Source: Halostagnicola sp. A56
Lineage (GTDB): Archaea > Halobacteriota > Halobacteria > Halobacteriales > Natrialbaceae
Direction of reading: 5' to 3'
DNA length: 64,000 nucleotides
Assembly (NCBI RefSeq): GCF_000691505.1
Contig: NZ_JMIP02000020.1
Coordinates: 186,001 to 250,000, forward strand
This document shows, piece by piece, positions 24,536 to 34,104 of this stretch. The number at the start of each line of letters is the position of its first letter. The stretch's first letter is position 1. The position numbers were made by a program, and so were the translations under genes. The notes below the pieces were generated by a model. It saw only the letters and a program-made list of their open reading frames with translations. It was not told the DNA's origin and searched no databases.

Positions 24536-26253
24536 CTATTCTGAATCGGTGTCGGCCGCTGCCATCCACTCGCCCGCTTGCGGTTCCCTCGGGTCCGTCG
24601 GCACCTCGAGGAGCGTCGGTTCGTCCGCGGCGATCGCTTCTGTGAGCGCCCGCCGGATCTCGTCGGGCGTTCGCGCGCGCCACCCGGTCATGCCGAAACT
24701 GTCCGCGAGCGAGACGAAGTCGATCGGGGCGTCAGGCCAGGCGTACGCGCCGTCCTCGAGGTCGTAGGCTCGACCGGCTTCCTCGCTGATGAGCGCGTAA
24801 TCTTCGTTTCGGGCCACGACGACGGTAATTGGGATGTCTTCGGCGACAGCAGTGTGAAGCTCGTGGACACACATCATGAGTCCGCCGTCGCCGACGAGAA
24901 CGACGACGGCTTCGGTCGGGTTCGAGAGTTGGGCACCGATCCCGGCGGGGAGGGCCGTTCCCATCGAGGCCCACGAGCCAGGGTTAACGTACGACCGCGG
25001 TCCGTAGGCGTCGAACGCCGTGAGTCCCCAGACGCGAAACCCGCCCGCGTCGGCGGTCACGATGGCGTCTCGGGGAGTGGCGGCTCTGACGGCCTCGAGG
25101 ACGCCCACAGAGGTTAGCGGCGGCGACGATCCGCGAAGGTCCTCGAGTCGGTCGTCGGCCGCCGCACGGATCGCCGCCGCGCGTTCGGGTCCGCGGCCGC
25201 TCGCGGTCGCCATCCCGTCGCCGGCATCGACGCCGTCGCTCGCCGTCTCCCCGCCGACGTCGCTCCGCCGCTTTCCTCGAGCAGGTCACCCAGTTTCGAA
25301 AGCGTCTCCGCCGCGTCGGCGACGATTCCCACCGTCGGCTCGTAGCCGTTCCCGAGGTCGGCGGGATCGATCGTGACGTGGACGATCGTCTCCGGGAACT
25401 CGACGTGCCACGCTCGCGTCGCGACCGCGTCGAGGTCCGTCCCGACCGCGAGCGCCGCCTCCGCCGTCGCGAGACACTCGAGGAGTTCCGGCGGCGCGCT
25501 CGCGGAGAGCGTTCCCGCCGAGAGCGCCGAATCGTCGGGGACGACGCCTTTCCCCTTGTAGCTGGTGACGATCGGCGCGTCGAGGAGGCGGGCGACGCGC
25601 TCGAGTTCGTCGCTCGCGTCGGCGGTTCGAACGCCGCCGCCGGCGTAGACGACCGTCGATTCGCTCGCTGCGAGCGCGGTCGCTGCGGCCTCGAGATCCG
25701 ATCGGGAACCGTTCTCGAGGTGCGTACGAGTGTACTCGCCGGGCGTCGCGACCGGGACGTCTTTCGGCAGAAACGGTTTCGGGATGCCGACCCGGACGGG
25801 ACCGGAGGGCGGGGTCGTCGCGGTCGCGATGGCTTCCTCGACGACGACTGCGGTGCTCTCCGGCCGTTCGACCAGCACGTTCGCTTTGACGACGTTGTCG
25901 TAGGTGTCCGGCGGCGTCTCGTGAATCGGATCGCCGCCCCTGAGTTCGGGGCTCGTCTCGACCGCGAAATGAAGCAGGGGCGTACAGTCGTTGAGCGCGT
26001 TTTTCAGGCCGTTCATCGCGTTCATGTCCCCGGGGCCGGGGACGACGACGGTCGCGGCGGGGTCGCCGCTCGCCTCGGCGTACCCCCACGCCTGCTGGGT
26101 GACCGCGGTCTCGTGTCTGGCCATCACGAACCGGATATCGTCCCGTTCGTCGATCGCTTCGTTCAGCGGGAGCGTCTGCTTGCCCGGGATGCCGAAGACG
26201 GTGTCGATCCCGTTTTCGACCAGCCGATCGACGACGGCGCGACTGACGTGCAT
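24536..26253 (-). pseudogene. Thiamine-pyrophosphate enzyme (acetolactate synthase-like), frameshifted
   Basis: The first frame (26253 to about 25258) gives the pyrimidine-binding domain with catalytic glutamate E48 (MARHETAV) and most of the central domain. Then similarity moves to the next frame (DVGGETASDGVDAGDG...), which carries the pyrophosphate-binding domain with VLVGDGGLMMCVHEL and the partner asparagine region ARNEDYAL, ending at 24536. The shift equals one missing base near 25258. Whole length would be about 570 residues, normal for the family. It may be inactivated, or the sequence may have an error. Substrate is unknown. Confidence 0.8.
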
Positions 26254-26384
26254 AGGTACAGTCTCGAGAACGGATCACTTAGAAACTCTGCCGGGGTCGA
26301 TCCGCTCGAGACGGGCTACACCGACGAGAGGATCCACGGCATTCACGCGCTCGTGCTCGGTGGGGAGGTGACCGGCTTCGCCGC

Positions 26385-27413
26385 CTACGAGTAGTCCACG
26401 CGATCCGTCGGCTGCGAGTCCCGCTCGGCGTCGCGCGTCGACTCGAGTTCGTCGACGAGCGGAAATGTCGCCTGCTGGGCGGCAGACAGCAGGACGCGGT
26501 CCTTTTCGTAGCCGTGAGCGATCGATTCGACCATCCCGTCGCCGTCGGTCAGTGGAACGGAGCGAACGACCGTCCCCCGTTGGTCGATCTCGAGGACCAG
26601 CATGGAATGGGGGAACGACGAGACCGCGGGCACCGTGAGTTCGCGCACGCCGTCGGTCCGCTCGATGGCCGGGAAGTGCAGGTGGCCGGTGACCACGAGC
26701 GGGGCGTCGTAGGACGCGAGCAGTTCGACCAGCGGTTCCGGGTTCGAAAAGCCGGGAACCGTGCCGCCGACCGGCAACTCGGCGCGGTAGCGCTCGTACA
26801 GGTCGCCCGTCGCCGGGAGGTTGTGGTGGACGGTGACGATCGTCGCGTCGACGTCGCTGTCGGCCAGCGTCTCGTCGAGCCACATCAGCTGCTCGGCGCT
26901 AACCTGCCCGTCCCAGGTCTTCGCAGGGGCGTCCGGGGCGGCGGCGTGACTGTTGAGTCCGATCACCTCGAGTCTGCCGAACCGGGTTCGAAACGGCAGT
27001 CCACCGGGCGTGTATCGCTCCTCGAAGGAGGCGATCGACGCCGATCGGTGATCGTCGAACGCCGTCGGCAGGTCGTGGTTGCCGGGCACCGCGACCATCG
27101 GCGGGTCGAACTCGGCGAGTTCGTCGAACCGGTCGAACTGTTCGGGCGTGCCATCGCGCGAGAGATCACCCGCGACGACCACGCCGTCGATTTGCCGGTC
27201 GTTCACCCCCGAAACCGCGGCTTGGAGGTGACGCTCCGTTCGGTGGAACACCTTCCACGTGCCGGCGGCGTCCGTCGCGAGGTGAACGTCGGAGAGAACG
27301 GCGAGCGTCGTCGCGTCGGCGTCGTCGGTCGCTCGAGGCGTGCAAGCAGTTGGCCGGAGTGGGGTCGATCCATCGGCGAACTGCAAAACGGGCTCGAAGC
27401 GGGTAAAGCTCAC
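26385..27413 (-). CDS. Metallophosphoesterase
   Basis: This 342-residue calcineurin-like phosphoesterase has the five metal-binding blocks in order: SDVHLA, VVAGDLSRDG, VPGNHDLP, the TVHHN block and VVTGHLHFP. These ligate two metal ions. It resembles 3',5'-cyclic-nucleotide phosphodiesterase-like members of haloarchaea, but the substrate is open. The end of the gene lies 131 bases upstream of the TPP-enzyme start, on the same strand. Confidence 0.88.
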   Translation of the reverse strand: MSFTRFEPVLQFADGSTPLRPTACTPRATDDADATTLAVLSDVHLATDAAGTWKVFHRTERHLQAAVSGVNDRQIDGVVVAGDLSRDGTPEQFDRFDELAEFDPPMVAVPGNHDLPTAFDDHRSASIASFEERYTPGGLPFRTRFGRLEVIGLNSHAAAPDAPAKTWDGQVSAEQLMWLDETLADSDVDATIVTVHHNLPATGDLYERYRAELPVGGTVPGFSNPEPLVELLASYDAPLVVTGHLHFPAIERTDGVRELTVPAVSSFPHSMLVLEIDQRGTVVRSVPLTDGDGMVESIAHGYEKDRVLLSAAQQATFPLVDELESTRDAERDSQPTDRVDYS

Positions 27414-27534
27414 ACGCGCGTCGCGGTGAAAACTCGACTCGAGACGCGAGCGACCGGATTACGGAGTCATCAAGTGTAGAACCGGTCAATTCCGCCGGAC
27501 GGCGTTTTAACCCGTTCGTAGTGGACGAGCGACT

Positions 27535-28638
27535 ATGCGGAACCAACGAGCGACGCGGCGGACGGTGTTGGGACTGGTCAGCAGCGCGGTCGCCACCGGA
27601 AGCGTCGCCAGCCTGAGCGGCACTGCACAGGACGACGGATCTTCGAGCGGCGAGGACGAGGAAGGAGCCGATCGCGACGGCGCGACCGAAGAAAGCCCGT
27701 ACACGGCGCTCTACGAGCAGACGAGAGACGGGTTGGTGCTGGTCCGGGTTTCGGGAGACGAGCAGGCGGGCGGTATCGGGTCCGGGTTCGTCTACGAGGA
27801 CGAGTACGTCGTGACGAACGAACACGTCGTCGCCACAGCCGACGAACTCGACGTGCAGTTCGTCGAGGAGGACTGGCGCTCGGCGAGCGTGGTCGGAACC
27901 GACCCCTACAGCGACCTCGCGGTGCTCGAACCCGAGGGGTTACCTGAGTACGCCGAGAGCCTGCCGGTGGCCGACACGATCCCCGAGATCGGACGACAAG
28001 TAGTCGCCCTCGGTAATCCGCTCGGTCTCGACGCCTCGGTTTCACACGGGATCGTCAGCGGAACCAATCGCTCGCTCCCGAGTCCGACGGGCGTTACCAT
28101 CCCCGCGGCGATCCAGACGGATGCGCCTGTCAATCCGGGAAACAGCGGCGGCCCGCTCGTCACCCTCGAGGGAGCGGACGTCGTCGGCGTCGTCTCTGCC
28201 GGGGCCGGACCCGGACTGAACATCGGCTTCGCGATTTCGGCGGCGCTCCTCGAGCGAGTCGGCCCCGCGCTGATCGAGGACGGCACCTACGAACACCCGT
28301 ACCTCGGGGTCAGCGTCGTTGCGCTGTCGCCGCGAATCGCCCGGGCAAACGACATCGACGAACCGGGCGGCGTCCTCGTCGTCGAAACGGTGCCGGACTC
28401 TCCCGCCGACGGCATCCTCGAGGCCGCGGACGGAACGACGGTCGTCGACGGCGAAACCGTTCCCGTCGGCGGCGACATCATCGTCGAGCTGGCGGGCGAG
28501 GCGGTCCCGAACCAGGACGCCCTCTCCGCACGGCTCGCACTCGAGACGTCGCCCGACGAAACGATCGACGTCACGGTCGTTCGCGACGGCGAGCGGACCG
28601 AACTCGAGGTGACGCTCGCGGCTCGCGAGGACTCGTGA
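27535..28638 (+). CDS. HtrA/DegP-like serine protease
   Basis: This 367-residue trypsin-like protease with one PDZ domain starts with a Tat-like signal (RRTVLGLVSSAVATGSVASL) and an acidic linker. The triad is H97 (TNEHVV), D127 (YSDLAVL) and S204 (GNSGGPL). The PDZ domain begins around residue 255 (YLGVSVVALSPRIARANDID) and includes the carboxylate-binding region. It is exported and probably deals with damaged secreted proteins. It is divergent from the metallophosphoesterase. Confidence 0.92.
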   Translation: MRNQRATRRTVLGLVSSAVATGSVASLSGTAQDDGSSSGEDEEGADRDGATEESPYTALYEQTRDGLVLVRVSGDEQAGGIGSGFVYEDEYVVTNEHVVATADELDVQFVEEDWRSASVVGTDPYSDLAVLEPEGLPEYAESLPVADTIPEIGRQVVALGNPLGLDASVSHGIVSGTNRSLPSPTGVTIPAAIQTDAPVNPGNSGGPLVTLEGADVVGVVSAGAGPGLNIGFAISAALLERVGPALIEDGTYEHPYLGVSVVALSPRIARANDIDEPGGVLVVETVPDSPADGILEAADGTTVVDGETVPVGGDIIVELAGEAVPNQDALSARLALETSPDETIDVTVVRDGERTELEVTLAAREDS

Positions 28639-28758
28639 GAGAGATACGGAGTTGGTGGGGAAAGACGGACAGTGTGGGAAGTGACGGAGAGTGTGAAAAC
28701 CGATGGAATGGGGAGAAAACGAGACGAGCAGCGGGTACGAGTGTCCTCTCGAGCGCGG

Positions 28759-29664
28759 TTACGACGGCGTCAGAAGTCCCCTGAGTTGTCGGAGGATCGG
28801 CCCCGCGACCGCGTCGCCGGCCCGACAGAGGATGATCGTCCGATCTGTTCGTCGGACGACCGCCCGCGGAATCGATCCCACGAGACGACGATGGAGCGCG
28901 CCCTGCCGAGTCGCACCGAACACGAGGACGTCGTGACCTGCCGCGCGTTCGACGATCACGTCCGCGGGATCCGTTCCTGGCGCCCCCCGTTCGATCTGTG
29001 AGTCGATTCGAACAGTCGCCCCGCCGGCGTTCTCGAGCGCGAGTTCCGCCTCGGTGACGTACTCTCGAGCGGACCCCGATCCGTGGTCCGTCGGCGCGAC
29101 CGAGAGAACGGAGACGGTGGCATCGTTCGACGCTGCGATGGCGGCCGCCACTCGACAGGCCGGTTCGACGTGCGGGCCGCCAGCAACCGGCAGGAGAATC
29201 GAGTCGACGCCGTCTGCCTCGTGGCCGATCCGTTCGGCGTACAGATCACACGATACGCGCTCTAAGAGCTGATCGACCGTCGTCCCGAGCACGGCGTCCG
29301 TGCGACCGCGGCGGTCTCGCCACCCGACCACGAGCGCGCTCGCCTCCGACTCCGCGACTGCGGTAGTGATCCCGTCGACGACCGACCGGGCCACGACCAC
29401 CTCGCTTTCGACCGCCACGTCGTCGGGCGCGACCTCGAGCGCCCGCTCGAGGATCTCCCGGCTGTTCCCGGGATACTCCTCGATGATCGTCTCGTCGGTG
29501 TACAGCGAAAACGGCGAACTGGGCGGTTTGACGGTGACCGAAACGATCCTGACGACACGCCCCGCGACTCTGGCCAGATCGCCAGCCGTCCGAACCAATT
29601 GCTCGACGTGCGAGGGATCACCAACCGCGACGAGGACCGGACTGGTCGCTGGTGGCTGGGACAT
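28759..29664 (-). CDS. Universal stress protein with two UspA domains
   Basis: This encodes 301 residues from ATG 29664 (MSQPPATSPVLVAVGDPSHV). It has two tandem Usp folds, about 8-145 and 155-290. The second carries the ATP-binding-like stretch VLVFGATRQGALHRRLVGSI followed by a terminal strand; the first is more divergent (ALVVGWRDRRGRTDAVLGTT). Tandem Usp proteins occur in archaea; the stimulus is unknown. Confidence 0.85.
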   Translation of the reverse strand: MSQPPATSPVLVAVGDPSHVEQLVRTAGDLARVAGRVVRIVSVTVKPPSSPFSLYTDETIIEEYPGNSREILERALEVAPDDVAVESEVVVARSVVDGITTAVAESEASALVVGWRDRRGRTDAVLGTTVDQLLERVSCDLYAERIGHEADGVDSILLPVAGGPHVEPACRVAAAIAASNDATVSVLSVAPTDHGSGSAREYVTEAELALENAGGATVRIDSQIERGAPGTDPADVIVERAAGHDVLVFGATRQGALHRRLVGSIPRAVVRRTDRTIILCRAGDAVAGPILRQLRGLLTPS

Positions 29665-29885
29665 ACTCGAGAGCACGCGGCGAACGACCGAATAGCTTCC
29701 CGTCAAATATAACTAACAAATTCTAACGCTGTGGGGTGACGTAACTCTCGCACGTGAGACAGCGCTGGGATACGCAACGAAACGACCAGCGCCGCATCAA
29801 CGACCCCCTCCGTTAGCGGTCGCTGGGTGGTGTGAGAATGGTGAGCGCAAAGCGGCAAAACCAGCCGCTTCGGTTGTATATCGTA

Positions 29886-30009
29886 TGGGATCGGCCGGAT
29901 TGTGAACCACGCCCGAGAACCTGCGCTTCGCGCAGAACCTCGGTCTACTCCAAATCCGGCCGATCGGTACGCATTCGTCGCTCGCGGATTTGCTCGCGAC
30001 AGAAGTGAG
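29886..30009 (-). repeat. tRNA-tail repeat unit downstream of tRNA-Pro (124 nt)
   Basis: Read on the minus strand from the end of tRNA-Pro: CTCACTTCT, a stem GTCGC/GCGAC around the 14-base loop GAGCAAATCCGCGA (29982-29995), and a stretch GATCGGCCGGATTTG (29951-29965) antisense to the tRNA TPsiC/acceptor side. A second hairpin region CCGAGGTTCTGCGC / GCGCAGGTTCTCGG follows, then a repeat of the tRNA 3' end with two changes (29886-29908). The same design follows tRNA-Ile at 50.3 kb. Confidence 0.8.
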
Positions 30010-30082
30010 TGGGATCGCCCGGATTTGAACCGGGGTCACGGGCACCCAAGGCCCGAAGTATACCAAGCTAACCCACGATCCC
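30010..30082 (-). tRNA. tRNA-Pro (anticodon TGG)
   Basis: This is a 73-base cloverleaf on the minus strand: acceptor GGGATCG pairs with CGATCCC, discriminator A, anticodon stem CGGGC/GCCCG with loop CTTGGGT, anticodon TGG. TPsiC loop GTTCAAATC is present. There is no intron. The final ~22 bases are repeated 124 bases downstream as part of the adjoining repeat unit. Confidence 0.95.
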
Positions 30083-30165
30083 GTACTCACTGTTTCGGGC
30101 AAACGGGTTAAAGGGTTTCGTTCCGCGAGCGAACGATTTACCCTCCTCGTCGCGAAATACCACGC

Positions 30166-30420
30166 ATGGTAACTGGACTCGAGATTCTCCTTCTCGCGCT
30201 GGTACTCGCGGCCATCGTCGGCGCGTCGCGTGTCATTCAGGCCGTGCGGCCGTTTATCGTCAACGCGATCGTCGGCCTAATCGTCCTCTTTCTCGCCCAA
30301 GCCGTGTTCGACATCTCGGTGGCGATCACGCCCGTCGCGCTGTTGATCGTAGCCCTCGGCGGGCTTCCCGGTTCGATACTGGTCATCCTCCTGTCGGTCC
30401 TCGAGATCGCATTCGTCTAA
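30166..30420 (+). CDS. BofA-family small membrane protein
   Basis: This encodes 84 residues, almost entirely hydrophobic. It has the archaeal BofA/SigK-inhibitor-like pattern: an N-terminal helix, the conserved VRPFIVNAIVGLIVLFLAQA and a glycine-rich C-terminal helix (VALGGLPGSILVILLSVL). Archaeal members have no known sigma-related role. The gene is divergent from tRNA-Pro and convergent with the helicase gene. Confidence 0.82.
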   Translation: MVTGLEILLLALVLAAIVGASRVIQAVRPFIVNAIVGLIVLFLAQAVFDISVAITPVALLIVALGGLPGSILVILLSVLEIAFV

Positions 30421-30460
30421 AGTGAGACAATCGGCTCCGCAGGGGAGAACGGAACCCTCC

Positions 30461-32515
30461 TTACAGCTCCGTATCGCGGAGTTCGAGTTCCGCGATCAAA
30501 TCGTAGGGATGGGCGTCTTTCCGGATTCCATCGAGGATCGAGAACGCCTGGCTCGGATCGAGGAAGTGCTCGGTGATGACGCGCCCGAGCGGCGTCGGCT
30601 CGAAGCCGTCGATGAAGTCGTACTCGAGGAGTTTCCCGAGGGCGTGTTTGGTCGGCACTTCGCCGAGCATTCGGTCGTTGAGCCGCTTTGCCGCCCGACC
30701 GCCGACGGTGACGTTGGCCAGGGTTTCCTCGATGGCCGCCGCCTCGTCGTAGTGGGTCATCACGGACTCCATCTCGCCTTTCAGAAGTTTGAACGCGACT
30801 TCGTCTTCGGTCATCTCCATCGAGTTGTGGTACGCACAGTCCGGTTCGACGAGGACGTAGACCGTCCCCGTATCGTGGTAGTCCGGTCGGCCCGCTCGTC
30901 CGAGCATCTGGTGGAACTCCTGGACCGAGAGCCACTCGATTCCCATCGCCAGCGAGTCGAAGACGACCTGCGAGGCGGGAAAGTCGACCCCGGCCGCGAG
31001 CGCCGCAGTCGTAACGACCGCGGCGAGGTCCTGATCGGCGAACTGGCGTTCGACGCGCTTTCGCCGGCCGTAATCCAGCCCCGCGTGGTAGGGCGCCGAG
31101 GAGTACTCGAGCTTTCGCGAGATTTCGTGACAGCGCCGTCGGGAGTTTGTGAAGATAATCGTCTGGCCGCGATAGCCCTTCGAGGACTCGGTATCGAACT
31201 CGCGTCTGACGAGTTTGTTCTCGACGCCGACTTTCTCCTGCCCGTCGGCGAAAGTGACGTGGCGTTCGATGGGGATCGGCCGCTCTTCGAACTCGATGCA
31301 CTTCGCCTCGAGCGTCTCTGCGAGCTGTTCGGGGTTGCCAACCGTCGCGGAGAGGTACACCCACTGGGCACCGCCGTAGGACTCGCGGTCCGCCGCACGC
31401 TGCTCACAAGTGTGCTTCAATCGCGAAATGAGCCCGTCGAGTCGGTGGCCGCGTCCCTCCTCTTTGAGCGTGTGGACCTCGTCGATGACGACGGTACCGA
31501 TGTCGCCCATGTCCTTGCCCGTTCGCAAGGCGTGGTCGATCCCCTCGTAGGTGCCGACGATGACGTCCGCGTTCGGATCGAACTGGTTGCCCGAGTCGGC
31601 CACCCGACTCGCGCCGACGCGGATGCTCACGTCGACGAGGTCGCCGTACTCGTCTTTGAAGTCCTCGTACTTCTGGTTTGCAAGTGCGACGAGCGGCACC
31701 AGAAACAGCATTTTGCCCTTCCCCTCGAGCACGCGGTCGATCCCCGTCATCTCGCCGACGAGCGTCTTGCCGGTCGCCGTCGCCGAAACGACGAGCTGGT
31801 CGTCGCCAGAGAGGAGGCCGTGGTCGACCGACAGGCTCTGGACCGGCAACAGCGTCTCAAATCGGCTCTCGAGAAGGCCCTGAAGATCCGGGTGGAGGGA
31901 AAGCGAATCGACGCGGGCGAGATCGACCTCGTCGGTGGTCGAGGAGATCGTATCGAACTTCGTCAGATCGGGGTCGAGGCGCCCTTTGAGCAGATTGACG
32001 ATGCGCTCTAGGTCCTGGACCTCGTGCATGAGCTCCTCGAGACGGTCTTTGGCCGCGCCCGTGAGACCCCCGACGTGCGAGAGCTGGCGTTCGAGTTCCT
32101 GACTGGCACAATCCGTACAGATCCAGTCGCGATCGTCCTTGATCGCCGTCTCCGTCGTGATCGGGGAGTACCGGCCGGCCGACGCGCAGTACCGGCAGGT
32201 CCGGACGACTTTCGCCTCGAGTTGATAACCGTCGAGCATCTCCTGCAGTTCTCGTCGGCCCGAGGGGGAGGTCTGCTCGGAGATTCGAATCCGCTCGGCT
32301 CGACGAGCGAGTTCGACGAACTCGTCGGGTTGGCGGGGCTCTTCGCTCGAGCCGCGCTTGAGCCTGAATTTGGCGGGTCGCGGTCCAGCGGACGTTTCCG
32401 AGAGACCAAGCTTCGCGCGAAACAGTCGCTTGTCGTCCCGGCTGACCACGACGAGGTAGTCCGACCCCACTTCGTGGCAAAATATCGTTTCGACGTCCTG
32501 GACCTGCTTCGACAC
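30461..32515 (-). CDS. Ski2-like DEAD/DEAH-box helicase with N-terminal zinc ribbon
   Basis: This is a 684-residue helicase. A novel N-terminal region carries a zinc ribbon with C107, C110, C133 and C136 (CRYC, CTDC), then a helical segment. The motor domain has Walker A SATATGKT (244-251), DEVH (345-348), SATVGN as motif III and the motif VI QMLGRAGRPD near 530. The order matches archaeal Ski2-type proteins related to Hel308 but with a different N-terminus and a short C-terminus. RNA or DNA unwinding is expected; the exact role is unknown. Confidence 0.9.
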   Translation of the reverse strand: MSKQVQDVETIFCHEVGSDYLVVVSRDDKRLFRAKLGLSETSAGPRPAKFRLKRGSSEEPRQPDEFVELARRAERIRISEQTSPSGRRELQEMLDGYQLEAKVVRTCRYCASAGRYSPITTETAIKDDRDWICTDCASQELERQLSHVGGLTGAAKDRLEELMHEVQDLERIVNLLKGRLDPDLTKFDTISSTTDEVDLARVDSLSLHPDLQGLLESRFETLLPVQSLSVDHGLLSGDDQLVVSATATGKTLVGEMTGIDRVLEGKGKMLFLVPLVALANQKYEDFKDEYGDLVDVSIRVGASRVADSGNQFDPNADVIVGTYEGIDHALRTGKDMGDIGTVVIDEVHTLKEEGRGHRLDGLISRLKHTCEQRAADRESYGGAQWVYLSATVGNPEQLAETLEAKCIEFEERPIPIERHVTFADGQEKVGVENKLVRREFDTESSKGYRGQTIIFTNSRRRCHEISRKLEYSSAPYHAGLDYGRRKRVERQFADQDLAAVVTTAALAAGVDFPASQVVFDSLAMGIEWLSVQEFHQMLGRAGRPDYHDTGTVYVLVEPDCAYHNSMEMTEDEVAFKLLKGEMESVMTHYDEAAAIEETLANVTVGGRAAKRLNDRMLGEVPTKHALGKLLEYDFIDGFEPTPLGRVITEHFLDPSQAFSILDGIRKDAHPYDLIAELELRDTEL

Positions 32516-32773
32516 GACCGCTGATATGACGGTGACGTACTTGAGCGATTCGGACTCGAGTCCCTGCGTGATTTGGACCCGCGGTCGACAGGTATCGGTT
32601 CGACGCTACGGTACCGAGTTTGAACGCTGGCTAGAGGACGGAGAAGAGCCTGCCCGACGGACTAGACGTGAATCGGTGCGTCGATCGGGACCACCAGCGA
32701 CCGCATCGTAGCGGCTTCGCTGGGCAGTCTGTAAAATACTACTTTGAAATGCCGATACCTCAGCGAATTCGCC

Positions 32774-32968
32774 TTACAGGCGCTCGACGTTCGTCGCGCG
32801 CGGGCCCTTGGGGGCCTGCTCGATGTCGAACTCGAGGTCCTGTCCTTCTTCGAGATCCGGGCCGCCGATGTCTTCCATGTGGAAGAACACGTCGTCGTCC
32901 GCGTCCTCAGTTTCGATGAATCCGTAACCGCCTGTGTCGTTGAAGAAATCAACCGTTCCTTTCGCCAT
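32774..32968 (-). CDS. Cold-shock domain protein (CspA-like)
   Basis: This is a 64-residue single cold-shock domain with RNP1 GGYGFIE and RNP2 DVFFHM, acidic as in haloarchaea. It binds single-stranded nucleic acid and acts as an RNA chaperone. A single gene about 260 bases from the helicase start. Confidence 0.95.
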   Translation of the reverse strand: MAKGTVDFFNDTGGYGFIETEDADDDVFFHMEDIGGPDLEEGQDLEFDIEQAPKGPRATNVERL

Positions 32969-33074
32969 TGCCTTCGTACAGAAGAGACATACACTGATAA
33001 CCCTTCCGGAACACCCGCTGCAGCGAGAGACGGCGGTTCGGGGCCCAGCCAGGGGGAATTCGTGCGTGTAGCAC

Positions 33075-33293
33075 TCAGACGTCCTCGAGATCCTCGAGTT
33101 TGTGGATCGCGGCCGAGACGAAAAAGACGAGCATGAAGAACCCGAACCCGACGAGAAAGCCGAGAAAGCCCTGACTGCCGAACCCGATCGAATTGACCGT
33201 CGTCACGACGAGGACCGCGATCACGAAAAAGAGGATGACGAGTGCGCCGACCGCGTAGTAAAACCGCGTATCGGACTCGAGACATTCGCGCAT
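33075..33293 (-). CDS. Small two-helix membrane protein
   Basis: This encodes 72 residues with two strongly hydrophobic helices (about 13-32 and 42-62) and an acidic C-terminus (KLEDLEDV). It is a separate gene between cspA and the Lrp-family regulator, divergent from the latter. No family is recognised. Confidence 0.65.
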   Translation of the reverse strand: MRECLESDTRFYYAVGALVILFFVIAVLVVTTVNSIGFGSQGFLGFLVGFGFFMLVFFVSAAIHKLEDLEDV

Positions 33294-33376
33294 ACCCGTC
33301 CCTTCCGGCTCCCCATATAAGTATTCGAGCCCTCGGGAGCCGAAGTACCTTATAGCCGCCGTGGCAACGAACGCGT

Positions 33377-33841
33377 ATGGCGGAGTACGAGCTGGACGCG
33401 GTCGACCGAGAGATCCTCTACGCGTTACAGGAGGAGGCGCGGAACCTCTCCTCGAGCGAGATTGCCGATCGGACCGACGCCTCCTCGAGTACGGTCCGCA
33501 AGCGCATTCAGCGACTGGAGTCGGATGGCGTTATCAAGGGCTATAGCGCCAACATCGATTACACGAAGGCGGGCTATCCGATCCGGATGCTGCTGTTCTG
33601 TACGGCACCGATCCCCGACCGGGGGGCATATATCGACGACCTGCTCGCGATTTCGGGCATCGTCTCCGTGCAGGAACTGATCACGGGCGAGCAGAACCTC
33701 CTCGTGACCGTGGTCGTCGAGAACGACAGGGACGTCACGCCGATCGCACAGCAGATCGCGGACATGGGACTCACGATCACCGACGAAGTACTCGTTCGCA
33801 GCCACCAGTCGACCTCGTTCGACGAATTCTCCTCCCGCTGA
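33377..33841 (+). CDS. Lrp/AsnC-family transcriptional regulator
   Basis: This 154-residue protein has an N-terminal helix-turn-helix (LSSSEIADRTDASSSTVRKR) and the linker strand DGVIKGYSANIDYTKAGY. A C-terminal effector domain (about 70-140) retains the RAM-like alternation, with ISGIVSVQELITGEQNLLVT. The TATA-like TTATAG lies just before the start. It sits upstream of the dabBA genes on the same strand and could regulate them, but a 260-base gap and the lack of a visible operator leave this open. Confidence 0.9.
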   Translation: MAEYELDAVDREILYALQEEARNLSSSEIADRTDASSSTVRKRIQRLESDGVIKGYSANIDYTKAGYPIRMLLFCTAPIPDRGAYIDDLLAISGIVSVQELITGEQNLLVTVVVENDRDVTPIAQQIADMGLTITDEVLVRSHQSTSFDEFSSR

Positions 33842-34104
33842 TATCGCGGTCGACAGCCCCCGAAACCGCGTCACTGACGTGAGGCGCCGTTCGTTTTCCT
33901 GTTCGTCGGGTATAGCGTTCTCTAGACTCTCGAGAGTGTGTAATTATCTTCTATGTTACTCTGACTGCCGAATTGCGAACGGATTGTTCGAACCGAAGGC
34001 TATAACAACCGCTCTGTTCACATATGGAATAGAGACGACCAGTTGAGCAAGTATTGTCGCGAACGATACGTCACGTGAAAGCTGATCGCGGGCTGGTCGC
34101 CGCT

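Noticed and set aside
30422-32011. 529-codon open frame on the plus strand opposite the helicase
   Set aside because: The minus strand encodes an intact helicase with all motifs; the plus frame is a shadow.
32526-32711. 61-codon frame divergent from the helicase
   Set aside because: Possible start and mixed composition, but no motif, no Shine-Dalgarno and an Arg-rich end; not supported enough to call.
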